DNA of 19,492 bases from Bacteroidales bacterium (GCA_017631875.1 JAGBSL010000024.1:1-19492), one strand, 5' to 3'. Numbered from the stretch's first letter, positions 6,645 through 16,129 are shown. Numbers and translations are program-made. Notes: generated by a model not told the origin, from the sequence alone.

Positions 6645-6685
6645 AAACAAGACAGGCCGGATAGTAAATCCGACCTGTTTTGCGT
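6645..6685. terminator. Bidirectional terminator between murI and the nine-gene operon
   Basis: ACAGGCCGGAT (6652-6662) pairs with ATCCGACCTGT (6668-6678) around a 5-base loop. The one mismatch on the plus strand becomes a G-U pair on the minus strand. TTTT follows on the plus side, and on the minus side CTTGTTTTTA follows. It serves convergent murI and the 6701-8131 gene. Confidence 0.85.
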
Positions 6686-6700
6686 TAATGATATAATTGT

Positions 6701-8131
6701 CTAAGCGTACAGCTGACCCAAAACCTCGAAGTAAGGCTTTCCCTCGATCACCACTACCCTGTAGATAGTGTCGTCAACCTTATAATATTCGTTTCCGTCA
6801 GCGAGAGTAACCATGTCGAAATCCTCTGGGAGTGTCTCTACAAGAGCTCCTGCAGGTGGAACGATAACCTTGTACTCACCGTTTGCATCCATCATGTAGA
6901 ATACTCCGTCCTGATAGTAGTAGTCGCTTCCTGCCGATGCATAGCTCTGTACGAGTCCGAGCTGAGTCGCCAGTCCGTATGCGGCCTGCGCCTGCTGCTG
7001 TCCCGCTGCGATCTGAGCGTTCTGAGCTGCGATTGTTGCGTTGTTCTGCGCGATGATAGCGTTCTGCTCAGCGATGTATTGGTTATTCTCGTTGATGGTG
7101 CTGTAAGTGTTTGCTACTGTATAGTAGTAAGAGAGTCTTACCGCTGCCCATGTCATGTCCGCTATCAGGTTAGCTGCGAGGACTGTTCCGAAAGGAGGTC
7201 TGCAGACTACGTAATATCCGCCGTAAGGACGATACCAGATATCGTTGTAGCAGTAGTATGTCACTCCATAGTGTACATATCTGTGAACATGTGTAGGAAG
7301 AACGCGTACTCTGTGTCCGTAACAGTGGTTGTGACCTGTCCAGAAGTATGATGGAGCGCTGTAGTGCATGAAGTCGCGGTCACGTGGGTGAATTCTGTGA
7401 GGATCATGTCTGTGATCCGGACGGATCTGCACTGGCTTCTGGTGCGACGGTCCGTGACCAGCACCCTGATGTCCTCCAGGACGGACACTTGGTCTCTTTG
7501 CCTCACCACCTGGCTTACGATCACCTGGGCGCACTCCCGGACGAGTAACTGGAGCTGGACGAGTAACCTGTACAGGCTTACTCACTGTACCGCCTGATGG
7601 ACGTGTAGTTGGCCTTGAAACAGTACCGGCAGATGGACGTGAAACTGTTGATGTAGGTCTGCTGACGGTAGTGCTTGGCTTTCTTGTCGGAGTCGAACCG
7701 GAAGCCGGTCTTGATACCGAAGAAGAAGGTCTGGACACTGTTCCTGTCGAACGGGAAGTCGAACTTGTCGAACGAGACACTGTTCCTGTCGAACGGGAAG
7801 TCGAACCTGTCGAACGAGACACTGTTCCTGTCGAACGGGAAGTCGAACCTGTCGAACGAGATACTGTTCCTGTTGAACGGGATGTTGTACCTGACGAACG
7901 AGATACCACACCCGATGAGCGAGATACCACACCCGACGAGCGAGATACTGAACCAGACGAAGAAGTTGACGAACTACGGGTTGCAGTACCAGAAGATCTC
8001 GAGGATGTCGTATTCGAAGAGGACGACTGAGATGAACCGCTTCTCCTTACCTGTGCCTGGGCGTCTAACTGAAACGCCATCAATGCCAATCCTGTCAGCA
8101 TTACCGCGAATGTTGTCCTGATCGTTCTCAT
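6701..8131 (-). CDS. Secreted Ser/Arg/Thr-repeat protein with DUF6515-like C-terminus
   Basis: 476 residues. A signal peptide (ending near AQAQ, residue 27) is followed by: Ser/Thr-rich sequence; heptapeptide repeats of the type SRSTGTV/SRSTGST (about 62-136); Pro/Arg/Thr-rich repeats (VSRPT, 137-200); a His-rich basic stretch (218-250); and an aromatic domain (GHRVRVLP then VTYYCYNDIWYRP). Next comes an Ala/Asn/Gln heptad segment (IAEQNAI, IAQNNAT, IAAQNAQ, IAAGQQQ at about 352-380), probably a coiled coil. The C-terminal domain has YYYQDGVFYMMD, IVPPAGALVETLP and DDTIYRVVV. The paired 'YY.dG.fY...vvPPaGa' phrases resemble DUF6515 proteins. Function is unknown; envelope or surface location is inferred. 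Last gene of the operon, 18 bases after namZ. A 42-bp DNA tandem repeat underlies the heptads. Confidence 0.85.
   Translation of the reverse strand: MRTIRTTFAVMLTGLALMAFQLDAQAQVRRSGSSQSSSSNTTSSRSSGTATRSSSTSSSGSVSRSSGVVSRSSGVVSRSSGTTSRSTGTVSRSTGSTSRSTGTVSRSTGSTSRSTGTVSRSTSSTSRSTGTVSRPSSSVSRPASGSTPTRKPSTTVSRPTSTVSRPSAGTVSRPTTRPSGGTVSKPVQVTRPAPVTRPGVRPGDRKPGGEAKRPSVRPGGHQGAGHGPSHQKPVQIRPDHRHDPHRIHPRDRDFMHYSAPSYFWTGHNHCYGHRVRVLPTHVHRYVHYGVTYYCYNDIWYRPYGGYYVVCRPPFGTVLAANLIADMTWAAVRLSYYYTVANTYSTINENNQYIAEQNAIIAQNNATIAAQNAQIAAGQQQAQAAYGLATQLGLVQSYASAGSDYYYQDGVFYMMDANGEYKVIVPPAGALVETLPEDFDMVTLADGNEYYKVDDTIYRVVVIEGKPYFEVLGQLYA
7737..7946. repeat. 42-bp tandem repeat inside the Ser/Arg-repeat gene
   Basis: Four 42-bp units start at 7737, 7779, 7821 and 7863. 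The first three differ at one or two positions and the fourth is diverged. Two 21-bp half-units follow (7905-7925, 7926-7946). Each 42-bp unit encodes two heptapeptides. The near-identity suggests recent expansion or ongoing length variation, and because units are multiples of three the frame is kept. Confidence 0.9.
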
Positions 8132-8149
8132 GATAATGAAGTTTTAAGG

Positions 8150-9406
8150 TTAATAGATGTGGTACTTTTGAGATAACTCACGGAAAGAGGCTTCGTCTTT
8201 ACGCCAATAGTCAATGATATCCGATGCCTTGTACCCTTTGCTGAATGTATGTCTTACATAATCCGTGCCACAAACCTTATCGAAGAGTCCGTATCCACTT
8301 ATGACCTCAAAAGCCTTCTTGTCCGGATAAAGTTCCGCAACTGCCTGCATCACAAAGAATTGCACCTCGGTTATGCGTGCTTTTTCATAGTCCGTAAAAA
8401 AGAATTGAACGCCGCCTACAAGTTGACCTTTTTGCGAACCGGCAATCGGTTTGAACCAAATCGTGCGGAATGAAACACCTTCAAGCGCATATGACTCGAG
8501 TTTCTTGATAAGCTTTACAGGGTCAAGCCACGTTGCGCCGAAAACCTGAAACGGAAGCGTATAGCCCACACCGATATTCATGAAGCCGTACAATTCCCCG
8601 CATATGCCTGAGGCGGCATAATACATCGGAGATTCCTTGAACGGTATGTTTGGGGAAGGAAGCACCCATGGAAGTCCGGTGTCTTCATACACCATATCGC
8701 GCGTCCATCCCTCCATAGGAATAACAGTCAGCTTGCACTTCGCAGGAGCCTGATCTCCCTTCTGACCTCTGTTAAGGCCTTCAGCGTTTATAAGGAGTGC
8801 CACCTCTCCCGGAGTAAGTCCATATACATACGGTATCTTATACTGGCTTACGAACGAATGGAAGCCAGGTTCCACATAACATCCTTCGATCTTGTTGCCG
8901 CCAAGAGGGTTCGGGCGGTCAAGAACCATGACCTCGATTCCTTTCTCTGCGCACGCCTCCATGACAAGGCCTAGCGTGCTGATGTATGTATATGAGCGAA
9001 CGCCGACATCCTGAATATCATACACCATGACATCAATGCCTTCAAGCATTTCAGGAGTTGGCTTACGGGTCGCACCATATAGTGAGTACACCGGCAGGCC
9101 GGTAGCTTGATCTACCGAGTCACTGATCTTGCCACCGGCATATACATCCCCTCGCACACCATGCTCAGGGCCGTAAAGCGCCACGAGATTCACCCCAGGA
9201 GCATTATACAATATATCTATAGTAGAACGAAGCTGGCTGTCGACTCCGCTCGGGTTGGTGACCAGACCGACGCGCTTTCCCTGAAGAGCGTCAAAGTCGC
9301 GGTCACGCAACACTTCTATTCCTGTCTTTACCTTAGGTCCCGCCGCCTGAGCGATTCCAAGGCAGAGCACAAATAGACCTGAAAGCAACGTCATCAATCT
9401 TTTCAT
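8150..9406 (-). CDS. namZ: Exo-beta-N-acetylmuramidase NamZ (GH171, DUF1343)
   Basis: 418 residues from the ATG at 9406 (MKRLMTLLSGLFVLCLGIAQA, a signal peptide). A GTG nine bases upstream could be used but gives no benefit. NamZ/YbbC enzymes remove terminal MurNAc from the non-reducing end of peptidoglycan glycans. Family hallmarks are LVTNPSGVD (48-56), LYGPEHGVRGD with Glu81 as the probable catalytic acid, GLPVYSLYG, YDIQDVGVRSYTYISTLGL, VLDRPNPLGG, and GLTPGEVALLIN. Length is normal. Export implies action in the periplasm or outside the cell. It lies nine bases after the serpin gene and in the same operon as an AmpG-like permease and a SpoIID domain, which supports a wall-salvage role. 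Confidence 0.92.
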   Translation of the reverse strand: MKRLMTLLSGLFVLCLGIAQAAGPKVKTGIEVLRDRDFDALQGKRVGLVTNPSGVDSQLRSTIDILYNAPGVNLVALYGPEHGVRGDVYAGGKISDSVDQATGLPVYSLYGATRKPTPEMLEGIDVMVYDIQDVGVRSYTYISTLGLVMEACAEKGIEVMVLDRPNPLGGNKIEGCYVEPGFHSFVSQYKIPYVYGLTPGEVALLINAEGLNRGQKGDQAPAKCKLTVIPMEGWTRDMVYEDTGLPWVLPSPNIPFKESPMYYAASGICGELYGFMNIGVGYTLPFQVFGATWLDPVKLIKKLESYALEGVSFRTIWFKPIAGSQKGQLVGGVQFFFTDYEKARITEVQFFVMQAVAELYPDKKAFEVISGYGLFDKVCGTDYVRHTFSKGYKASDIIDYWRKDEASFRELSQKYHIY

Positions 9407-9415
9407 AGGATACAC

Positions 9416-10561
9416 TTAAAGGTCAACAACTTTACCGGCAAACATGATATTTCCGGACTGGCTGTCTTGGATGAAGAAGATGTATGGTCTGTCTACTGTC
9501 ATACGTGCTACAGGGTTTCTGTCCACTGAAGTCAGACGGACCTGGACGCTTGTCACGGCTGCAGCCTCTGTTCCTTCCTCCGTTACATCTATATAACACT
9601 TCTGCTTTACCTGTTCAAGGACGAGGTTGCCCGTAGCTGTGATTCCCTTGAAATCAGCAGCTCCGGAGAACGCAGTCTCTACACCCATATCCTGGAGAGC
9701 CTCATTGAGTATGAGAGAGGTCTCAAGCTTGAACTTAGGCATTGTCAGGATGACCTCACGCTGGTCAAGCATGCCCATAGCCGCATCAAATGCGGTCTCG
9801 CTTATGTATGGAATCATTGAGTTGATGTCCATACCCTCAGGAGGAAGCACAACATACATCGAATATCTGCCTCCTGCGTATGGAAGCTCAACCATCTGAC
9901 AACCCTGATACTGTGCGTAACGGAACTTGGTACGCTGAGCCATCATATCCACCTGAACATCACCTTTTACGCCATGGAACACACCTTTCCTGGTCGATTC
10001 CGCATCAAATCCCTTCTGCCAAGGAGCGTTGAAATAAAGCGCATTGATAAGGATCATCACATCATTGGAGGCAAGACGATCAACGATCTCCTTGATTTTT
10101 CCTTCAGTGTTTTCCGAGCACCAGTTATTTATCGCCTGGACTGTTGCCGGATCCAGGAAGTTCTGGGTAGTCACAAATGCATCATAATCCTTCTCCAGAA
10201 GGCTGACATACTTGTTCTTTATGCTGAAGTTATCTCCTACCCATAATGAGTTAGCAGACTTCACTACGATCGAGTCGTTGCTTCCGAGATCTTCAGCCTT
10301 GAAGATGCAGCCGTTGAGAGCATCGTCAAGTTCTGCTCTGGTCTGTCCCTCTGCCCCTTCCGCAAGCATAGACAGTGCAACGCCAGCACTGTATGGAGAA
10401 ACTACGAGGTTCTCGTCATAGCTTACCGTAGAGTTTGTCTTCTGGAAGAACGAGAGAGCGAATCCCACCTCAGAGCCTTCAGAAGGCTGTGGGTTCTGCT
10501 GACCGCAGCCTGTTGCGGCCAGGATAGTTGCACATGCGGCCATTGCAAAAATTTTCTTCAT
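9416..10561 (-). CDS. Serpin-family protease inhibitor, lipoprotein
   Basis: 381 residues. A type II signal peptide ends with AATGC (Cys19 lipidated), so the protein is anchored in the envelope. The serpin fold is complete: NLVVSPYSAGVALSMLAEGA (51-70), INALYFNAPWQKGF (172-185), YVVLPPEG (236-243), MPKFKLE (274-280), and RPYIFFI with GNIMFAGKV near the end. The reactive-loop hinge EEGTEAAAVT (328-337) has Thr at P14 and small residues at P12-P10, as in inhibitory serpins. By canonical spacing P1 would be Thr344 (…VRLT|SVDRN…), but the primed side is about four residues longer than in alpha-1-antitrypsin, so P1 is uncertain and Arg342 or Leu343 are possible. Target protease is unknown (own, competitor or host). 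Gap to the upstream permease gene is 14 bases. Confidence 0.93.
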   Translation of the reverse strand: MKKIFAMAACATILAATGCGQQNPQPSEGSEVGFALSFFQKTNSTVSYDENLVVSPYSAGVALSMLAEGAEGQTRAELDDALNGCIFKAEDLGSNDSIVVKSANSLWVGDNFSIKNKYVSLLEKDYDAFVTTQNFLDPATVQAINNWCSENTEGKIKEIVDRLASNDVMILINALYFNAPWQKGFDAESTRKGVFHGVKGDVQVDMMAQRTKFRYAQYQGCQMVELPYAGGRYSMYVVLPPEGMDINSMIPYISETAFDAAMGMLDQREVILTMPKFKLETSLILNEALQDMGVETAFSGAADFKGITATGNLVLEQVKQKCYIDVTEEGTEAAAVTSVQVRLTSVDRNPVARMTVDRPYIFFIQDSQSGNIMFAGKVVDL

Positions 10562-10575
10562 ATTAAATTATTGAT

Positions 10576-11871
10576 TTATTGTTTCTTACCATATTCCGGA
10601 TCGACTTTCACCATGAATGTCACTGCAACCGTCACAAGGCAGCAGACCATGACAAAGATGAAGAAGGAGGTATATCCGAGCCACTCCTGCACATATCCTG
10701 CGACAAGGCCCGGCAGCATCATGCTCAATGCCATGAAGGCTGTGCACAACGAGTAATGCGCTGTCTTGAACTCCCCTTCCGAGAAGTAGATGAGATACAA
10801 CATGTATGCCGTAAAGCCTAAACCGTATCCGAACTGGTCCAGAGCCACGCATGAGCCGATCACCCAGATGTTCTGAGGCTGGAAGGCGGCAAGGAACACA
10901 AATGACAGGCACGGGAGCGTAAGGCTCAGGGCCATCGGCCAAAGGCATTTCTTCAAGCCCCATTTAGCAGCTGCTATGCCTCCGAGGATGCCTCCGACAG
11001 TCAAAGCTGCAACACCTACAGTTCCATAGACGATGCCCACTGCCTCGTTTGAAAGTGCAAGACCACCCTGCTCCACTGAATCAAGAAGGAACGGGTTCAT
11101 CATCTTCACCAGAAAGGCTTCAGGAAGCCTATACAAAAGCATGAAGACCATCGCGATCCATACGCCCTTCTTTCTGAAGAATGTGACGAATGTACGTCCG
11201 AACTCCATTATGATTTCACGCGCCGTGGTTACTGCCGGTCTGCTGTCAGCAGCAGGGCGTGGAATGCTCCAGGTATGATATAGCGTCACAACAGCAAAAA
11301 TGACTGCAGACAGCAGCAGAGTGACTTTCCATGCCATGTGCACGTCGCCGTATCTGTTCTCCAGGAAGCCGGCAAGAGCGACAAGGACGCCTTGTCCGAA
11401 GATGGACGAAAGGCGGTAGAATGTGCTTCTGATACCGACAAATCCGGACTGTTCACCTTGGTCAAGTGCCAGCATATAGAAGCCGTCAGCAGCAATATCG
11501 TGCGTTGCAGATGCGAAGGCCGTTACCCAGAAGATGGCCAAGGTAGCGAAGAACAGAGGTGTCTGCGAAATCGATCCGCCTACGGCCTGCGGAAGCAGGA
11601 AAGGGAGCATCAGCATGGCAGCAGACATCAGGACCTGCATGGCGATGATCCACCACCTCTTGGACTTGATGATGTCCACGAACGGGCTCCAGAGGGGCTT
11701 GATGACCCATGGGAGATAAAGCATGCTGGTATATAGGGCCAGCTGGCCGTTCGGCATGCCCATGTTCTTGAACATGACCACGGATATGTTGTTGACTATG
11801 AAATATGGTATTCCCTCTGCGAAATACAGGGTCGGGATCCATAGCCATGGATTGCGCTTATTGCTGTTCAT
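10576..11871 (-). CDS. ampG: Major facilitator permease, AmpG-like (muropeptide uptake)
   Basis: 431 residues, about 12 predicted membrane helices. The N-terminal YFAEGIPYFIVNNISVVMFK, then MLYLPWVIKPLWSPFVD and KRWWI, matches the AmpG/SLC33-like branch of the MFS, in which 'YF.EGiP' and 'lPw.lK.lWaPlvD' are signature phrases. AmpG imports GlcNAc-anhydroMurNAc muropeptides across the inner membrane for recycling; here the substrate is inferred from family and from namZ and the SpoIID domain in the same operon. A single-domain permease of normal length; no extra helices are evident. Its start overlaps the end of the DUF4922-SpoIID gene by 14 bases, pointing to translational coupling. Confidence 0.82.
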   Translation of the reverse strand: MNSNKRNPWLWIPTLYFAEGIPYFIVNNISVVMFKNMGMPNGQLALYTSMLYLPWVIKPLWSPFVDIIKSKRWWIIAMQVLMSAAMLMLPFLLPQAVGGSISQTPLFFATLAIFWVTAFASATHDIAADGFYMLALDQGEQSGFVGIRSTFYRLSSIFGQGVLVALAGFLENRYGDVHMAWKVTLLLSAVIFAVVTLYHTWSIPRPAADSRPAVTTAREIIMEFGRTFVTFFRKKGVWIAMVFMLLYRLPEAFLVKMMNPFLLDSVEQGGLALSNEAVGIVYGTVGVAALTVGGILGGIAAAKWGLKKCLWPMALSLTLPCLSFVFLAAFQPQNIWVIGSCVALDQFGYGLGFTAYMLYLIYFSEGEFKTAHYSLCTAFMALSMMLPGLVAGYVQEWLGYTSFFIFVMVCCLVTVAVTFMVKVDPEYGKKQ

Positions 11872-14116
11872 ATTGTTCTATGAGTGATTCCGGATAATAG
11901 TGTTTCAAAATCTCCATGTAGCTATACCCTTTGGATGCCATCACGGCCGCACCAATCTGGCACAGTCCGACGCCGTGGCCCCATCCCGCACCTTCAAGGA
12001 TAATTTTATCGTCAGCGACATGTACATCAAAGGCTGATGACTTCAGGTGAAACTCTGACAGTATCCTCCTGATTTCCAATTCCTTGCCAACCACTAAAGT
12101 ACCCTTCTCTCCGGTTATGCTAAGCTTATATATCCTGCCTGAGGGGCCTCTCTGGAGAGGTTCCATGCCGATGACTGTTCCGATATCCCTGCCGCCTCGT
12201 CGTGCAATTAGTTCTCCGAGTTCCTTCCTGCCGTATACGACTTTCCAGCGGTAGAAGTCAGTCGTTTCCTGATCGTAGCCGTTGAGCACCTGACCGAGGA
12301 TTTCCTTGTCCTGAGTACTGCAGAAGCACTCGCCTCCTTCGGCATGTCCCGGAGTATCCGGAAGAGGTTGCAGGTATGGATAGTCCTTGTCCTCCCAGCA
12401 TGTGCTGAAGAGTTCCATGCGTCCGCCGCAGCATTTAGAGAATCTGGCGTCGCAGAGAGAGCCATCATGCATGAGGACCTGGCCCCAGGTGGAGTCTATG
12501 GCCTTGCGTACTACAGCTCCCGTGGCCCTTGTGAGGCCCTGATATCTCTGGCAATGGTCGTCTGCACAGACGTCGAACTTAGTATGATCATCGTGATCGT
12601 ACCAGATAGTATAACTGTGAGTATGCTCTGCGTTTATAGTATCGTCTGAATTTAAGCGTGCATCAAGATCCTGCATCAAGGTAGGCACATTGCATACTCC
12701 TGCCGGAACCGGTCTTGACTTGTGCTTGCGTGCTGAGGCGATCTGGGCCATGACCCATGAACGGGAAATCACGGCATGAGCCTTCAGGAATTCTTCACTT
12801 GCGGACGCGCTCATCTCAGACGAGATCACACTGAGCAGATAATCCTCGACTCCTACGACATTGACTGCAGTCAAGTTGCCTTTATCCACAATGATCTTCA
12901 ATGCGCCGGCAAACTTCTGGGTTTCTTTTCGTTCCCAATGGAAGCCGACACCGATGGTCACATCATGAAGTACGAACGAAGGCTCGGCAAACATCGTCGA
13001 CAGGGTCTCAGCATCAAAATAAAGCTCGTCATACAGAGCTCCTCCATATTCTATCTTTCCTTCCTTTAGAGATGCGGTCCTCTTTCCCGCACCGTCCGAA
13101 AGTATCTCGAAAACAAGCTGCTTTCCCGACATGATACCGACTTCCAACATAGGCTGGGTACGCGTCAGACGCCATATCATGCGGTCCTGCTCCTCTTTTG
13201 GAACCGATATCTCCTGCACCATTTCCGAGAGAAGCTCCGGGGTGATCTTATTGTATTCTTCCTCGACCGGAACGATAAACACTCCTGCCATGTCGGCACA
13301 TCCGGGACTCATTGTTAAATGGTCCGGGCCGTCACTGAAGTAGTGATGCGAACGATGGCTCCTGCGGAACACAACGATCGAACGGAATTCTCCGTCACGA
13401 TAATATGTAAACAGGTTTATCCTAGGTTCAGTATCTCCTTCCGGTATTTCCGCGCAGTCAAGGAGACGGTAGAACATCTTTGCCGCCGACTTGGCTGTCT
13501 GGGCACGGAGAACGAAGACTCCGGTGGTGAACCTGTCGTAATGATACAGGTCCGCATCCTGCACTGATGCGACATATTTCAACGCCTCAGCGTGGCTTGC
13601 AATCAGTTTATCAACATCATTCTCAAGTGGCATAAGGCCTTCAGGAACGCCCTGGAAATGGTGATGATCGGGAGCGGAAGCACCGCTTTGGGGACCGTTA
13701 TAGAAGAACGTGAAGTCGGGATATTTTCTGGCAAGGTCCAGCATATCCACATATCTGTTCCATATAGACTGGTCCACATGTCTGTTCATGGCTATGACCA
13801 GATGGTCCGGAAATATCGGATATGGATTCACGAGGATATGATATTTCTTTCCCTTGCGGCCCTCGAACTTCATAAATGTCTGTACATCGGGACGGTTCTC
13901 ACGGCACAGGAAGCATTTCCTCTTGGCTATATCCTCCTTGGTCAGCTTCGCTGCCGAGGACACCATTCTGGCCGGATTGAACTGAAGCTTTACGGTCAAT
14001 CCTCCAACCTCGACTTCCCTTACACGGACATTCTTCAGAGCCCTGAAGTTATCACACGCAAGAGGCCAGCGTGACAGCTGGTCTCCTACGAATTTATGTA
14101 TTCTGTTTTCTTTCAT
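11858..14116 (-). CDS. DUF4922 (GalT/HIT-like)–SpoIID fusion protein
   Basis: 752 residues, two domains. Residues 1-330 match DUF4922, related to GDP-L-galactose phosphorylase and GalT-type transferases: CFLCRENRP (68-76), [16 protein letters not shown] (94-109), and the nucleotidyl-transfer motif His151-His-His153-Phe-Gln155 ([10 protein letters not shown]), where His153 is the expected nucleophile. Residues 380-752 match SpoIID/LytB, a lytic transglycosylase-like domain acting on peptide-free glycan: [15 protein letters not shown] (Glu434 is the likely catalytic acid), AHAVISRSW, cysteines around 555-573 that could bind zinc, and the C-terminal [20 protein letters not shown] (711-730). No signal peptide or membrane helix precedes either domain, although SpoIID domains normally act outside the membrane. 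The ATG overlaps the GT2 stop (ATGA, 14113-14116). The joint function is unknown; nucleotide-sugar or sugar-1-phosphate handling in wall salvage is inferred. Confidence 0.85.
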   Translation of the reverse strand: MKENRIHKFVGDQLSRWPLACDNFRALKNVRVREVEVGGLTVKLQFNPARMVSSAAKLTKEDIAKRKCFLCRENRPDVQTFMKFEGRKGKKYHILVNPYPIFPDHLVIAMNRHVDQSIWNRYVDMLDLARKYPDFTFFYNGPQSGASAPDHHHFQGVPEGLMPLENDVDKLIASHAEALKYVASVQDADLYHYDRFTTGVFVLRAQTAKSAAKMFYRLLDCAEIPEGDTEPRINLFTYYRDGEFRSIVVFRRSHRSHHYFSDGPDHLTMSPGCADMAGVFIVPVEEEYNKITPELLSEMVQEISVPKEEQDRMIWRLTRTQPMLEVGIMSGKQLVFEILSDGAGKRTASLKEGKIEYGGALYDELYFDAETLSTMFAEPSFVLHDVTIGVGFHWERKETQKFAGALKIIVDKGNLTAVNVVGVEDYLLSVISSEMSASASEEFLKAHAVISRSWVMAQIASARKHKSRPVPAGVCNVPTLMQDLDARLNSDDTINAEHTHSYTIWYDHDDHTKFDVCADDHCQRYQGLTRATGAVVRKAIDSTWGQVLMHDGSLCDARFSKCCGGRMELFSTCWEDKDYPYLQPLPDTPGHAEGGECFCSTQDKEILGQVLNGYDQETTDFYRWKVVYGRKELGELIARRGGRDIGTVIGMEPLQRGPSGRIYKLSITGEKGTLVVGKELEIRRILSEFHLKSSAFDVHVADDKIILEGAGWGHGVGLCQIGAAVMASKGYSYMEILKHYYPESLIEQYEQQ

Positions 14117-15534
14117 GATTTCAGGCGGGCCTCAAGTTCCCAGGTGCGGATGCGGTCTTTATAGAGGTTATTTGCATTGACCTTTTCAATATCAAGAGCA
14201 GCATCGGAATTTCCTTCCCATCGACGGCAGCAGTAAAGCACGTCGTATATGCGTCCTATGCGGTATTCGCGGCTGATCCTCAAGCCGAGCGCGTAGTCCT
14301 CGCCGTAACTTGTGTTAGGAAGATTGATCGTGCGCAGAAGCGGAGTCCAGAATGCTCTTGGAGCGCCGAGTCCATTGATTCTCAATGCATTATTGCGACC
14401 ATTCTCCTCTGTCCATTCTCTATGGTCGATGATTCCCGGAGGGATAGGGTTCATGTCAAAGTCAGTCATCTGGTATGTTCCCACGACCATTGCGCATTTC
14501 TGCTCACGGAATGCGTTAACGATCTTCTGGACGGTCTCGGGACCACTATATACGTCATCGCTGTCAAGCTGGACGGCATATTCGCCGCATTTCTCGTGAT
14601 GCACAGCCAGATTCCAGCATCCTCCGATTCCCAGATCGTGTCTTGCAGGAACCACATGGACCAGTCTTTCATCCTGCGAGGCGAGTTCCTCCAGAAGCTC
14701 GAATGTGCCGTCTGAAGAATGATTATCGACCACAATCACATTGTATGGGAAGTCTGTTTCCTGACTGAGCGCACTCAGCACTGCGTCCTTTACAGTCCTC
14801 ACCCTGTTGAACACAGGAATGACCACTGTTGCTGTTACAGGGAATTCATGCTGTCCGAAATCCGCCGGATCCGGATCCTTGAACTTCGGTTCGAGGTAGG
14901 CTCCGATGCGCTTGAGATGCTCCGTACAGATCTTCTCCATCTCGATCTGCACTGCCCTGTTCTTCGGATCAACATAGTCGAACTGCTTCTCGCCGGACTT
15001 TCTTGAGTCGGTCTCTATCTCGGTATAAAGATATTCGTTGATATGGATGATACGCTTCATGCGCAGTCTGAGGTCATAAAGGGCACCCCACTGATAATCC
15101 TCAGCCATTGCACGGACTGCACGCTTAAATGAAGATGTCCTGAAGACAAGGACGCTTCCGAAATCGAAGTCGTCCCTCAGCGCACCCTTCTGGCAGTCGA
15201 TGAGCGGATGTTTCAATCTGCGCTCAACGCCGTCCTCCCCCATTGAAGAGGTATAATGGTCGGCATACAGCATATCCGCCTTTGTATCCTCCGCAATGCT
15301 TAGGATACGATCCAGAGCGAACATACCCATCTCCAAAGGCTTGTCCTTGGTGTATATGAGAATGAATTTATGAGACACGGCCTCGGCTATGCTCCTCAAA
15401 GTCTCTGTAGATCTGAGCGACACACCCGAAAGCACGGTCACGCCCGTAAAAGATTCACTGCGGCTGAATGATTCTACCGTTACTGAAATATCTTCGCCCG
15501 ACATGGACGGCACAAAACACTCTATGCTTGACAT
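14113..15534 (-). CDS. GT2-family glycosyltransferase
   Basis: 473 residues from the ATG at 15534 ([13 protein letters not shown]). A TTG 21 bases further upstream keeps the frame open but overlaps the Nudix gene and is less likely. The C-terminal GT-A domain begins at about 233: [32 protein letters not shown] (266-277), and the nucleotide-sugar metal site QLDSDD (322-327), then [10 protein letters not shown] near the end. The first 190 residues look like a second, degenerate GT-A half ([19 protein letters not shown]), an unusual architecture. No signal peptide or membrane helix, so it is probably cytosolic. Donor and acceptor are unknown. It shares ATGA with the downstream DUF4922-SpoIID gene, suggesting the two products are made in step and may act on the same sugar. 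Confidence 0.85.
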   Translation of the reverse strand: MSSIECFVPSMSGEDISVTVESFSRSESFTGVTVLSGVSLRSTETLRSIAEAVSHKFILIYTKDKPLEMGMFALDRILSIAEDTKADMLYADHYTSSMGEDGVERRLKHPLIDCQKGALRDDFDFGSVLVFRTSSFKRAVRAMAEDYQWGALYDLRLRMKRIIHINEYLYTEIETDSRKSGEKQFDYVDPKNRAVQIEMEKICTEHLKRIGAYLEPKFKDPDPADFGQHEFPVTATVVIPVFNRVRTVKDAVLSALSQETDFPYNVIVVDNHSSDGTFELLEELASQDERLVHVVPARHDLGIGGCWNLAVHHEKCGEYAVQLDSDDVYSGPETVQKIVNAFREQKCAMVVGTYQMTDFDMNPIPPGIIDHREWTEENGRNNALRINGLGAPRAFWTPLLRTINLPNTSYGEDYALGLRISREYRIGRIYDVLYCCRRWEGNSDAALDIEKVNANNLYKDRIRTWELEARLKS

Positions 15535-15541
15535 ATCATAT

Positions 15542-16129
15542 CTATAGCAGCGCAAGAAGCTGCTTCCTTATCATCTGAAATTCGGATTCGAAATTAGGGG
15601 TAAAGACGCCCTTTCCGATGTTGGCGTCGATCTCCTCAACCGGCCACCAGCGTCCCTCGTCCACCTCATCAAGATCCGGAGTAAGCTCATATGAACCCAC
15701 CGCCGCAAATATGCTGACCATCTCCTTTTCTACGGGAGACTCGAACTGGTAAGTTTCTATATGTATAGGGTTGAATTCTATGAGGCGGAGCTCCTCGTAT
15801 GCCTCCCTGTAAACAGCCTCGACGATACTTTCGCCATATGAGACATGGCCTCCTACTGCAGTATCCCATTTGCCGGGCTGAATATCCTTCTTCATGGACC
15901 TCTTCTGCAGGTAAATGCGGCTGAAACGGTCAATTATATGAACATGAATGACCGGATGCAGAGGTTTTGCTCCTCCGTGGCAATACTCCCTGGTACTGCG
16001 TCCTATTACCAATCCATTGGGTTCCACAACAGGAAAATGCTCCACTGGTTCCGTTGTCTGAGGCAACGAATCAGCAGTCGGAGCCGGGATTACCGGTGCC
16101 AGGTCATATGGATATACAAGATCTATCAT
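15542..16129 (-). CDS. Nudix hydrolase (isopentenyl-diphosphate-isomerase-like branch)
   Basis: 195 residues. The Nudix box runs from Gly94 to Leu116: GHVSYGE, seven residues, then RE..EE (Arg108, Glu109, Glu112, Glu113 bind metal); the usual Gly near the end is Arg115. The sequence before it ([28 protein letters not shown], split here as [14 protein letters not shown] and [10 protein letters not shown]) is typical of the IDI/YfcD-like Nudix proteins. About 33 residues of variable, Pro-rich sequence precede it. Substrate unknown: any nucleoside diphosphate derivative is possible, and nucleotide-sugar hydrolysis would suit the neighbouring glycosyltransferase, but this is inference. Start ATG at 16129 shares its A with the thioesterase stop codon (TGATG). 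Confidence 0.88.
   Translation of the reverse strand: MIDLVYPYDLAPVIPAPTADSLPQTTEPVEHFPVVEPNGLVIGRSTREYCHGGAKPLHPVIHVHIIDRFSRIYLQKRSMKKDIQPGKWDTAVGGHVSYGESIVEAVYREAYEELRLIEFNPIHIETYQFESPVEKEMVSIFAAVGSYELTPDLDEVDEGRWWPVEEIDANIGKGVFTPNFESEFQMIRKQLLALL

Noticed and set aside
7671..8121. Long plus-strand open frames opposite the Ser/Arg-repeat gene
   Set aside because: They are translations of the 42-bp tandem repeat in other frames (VEREVEPVERD-type), without signal or fold; the minus-strand frame has a signal peptide and folded domains.
15535..15555. TTG start for the GT2 gene at 15555
   Set aside because: A normal ATG at 15534 removes the overlap with the Nudix gene and leaves a seven-base gap typical of this operon.
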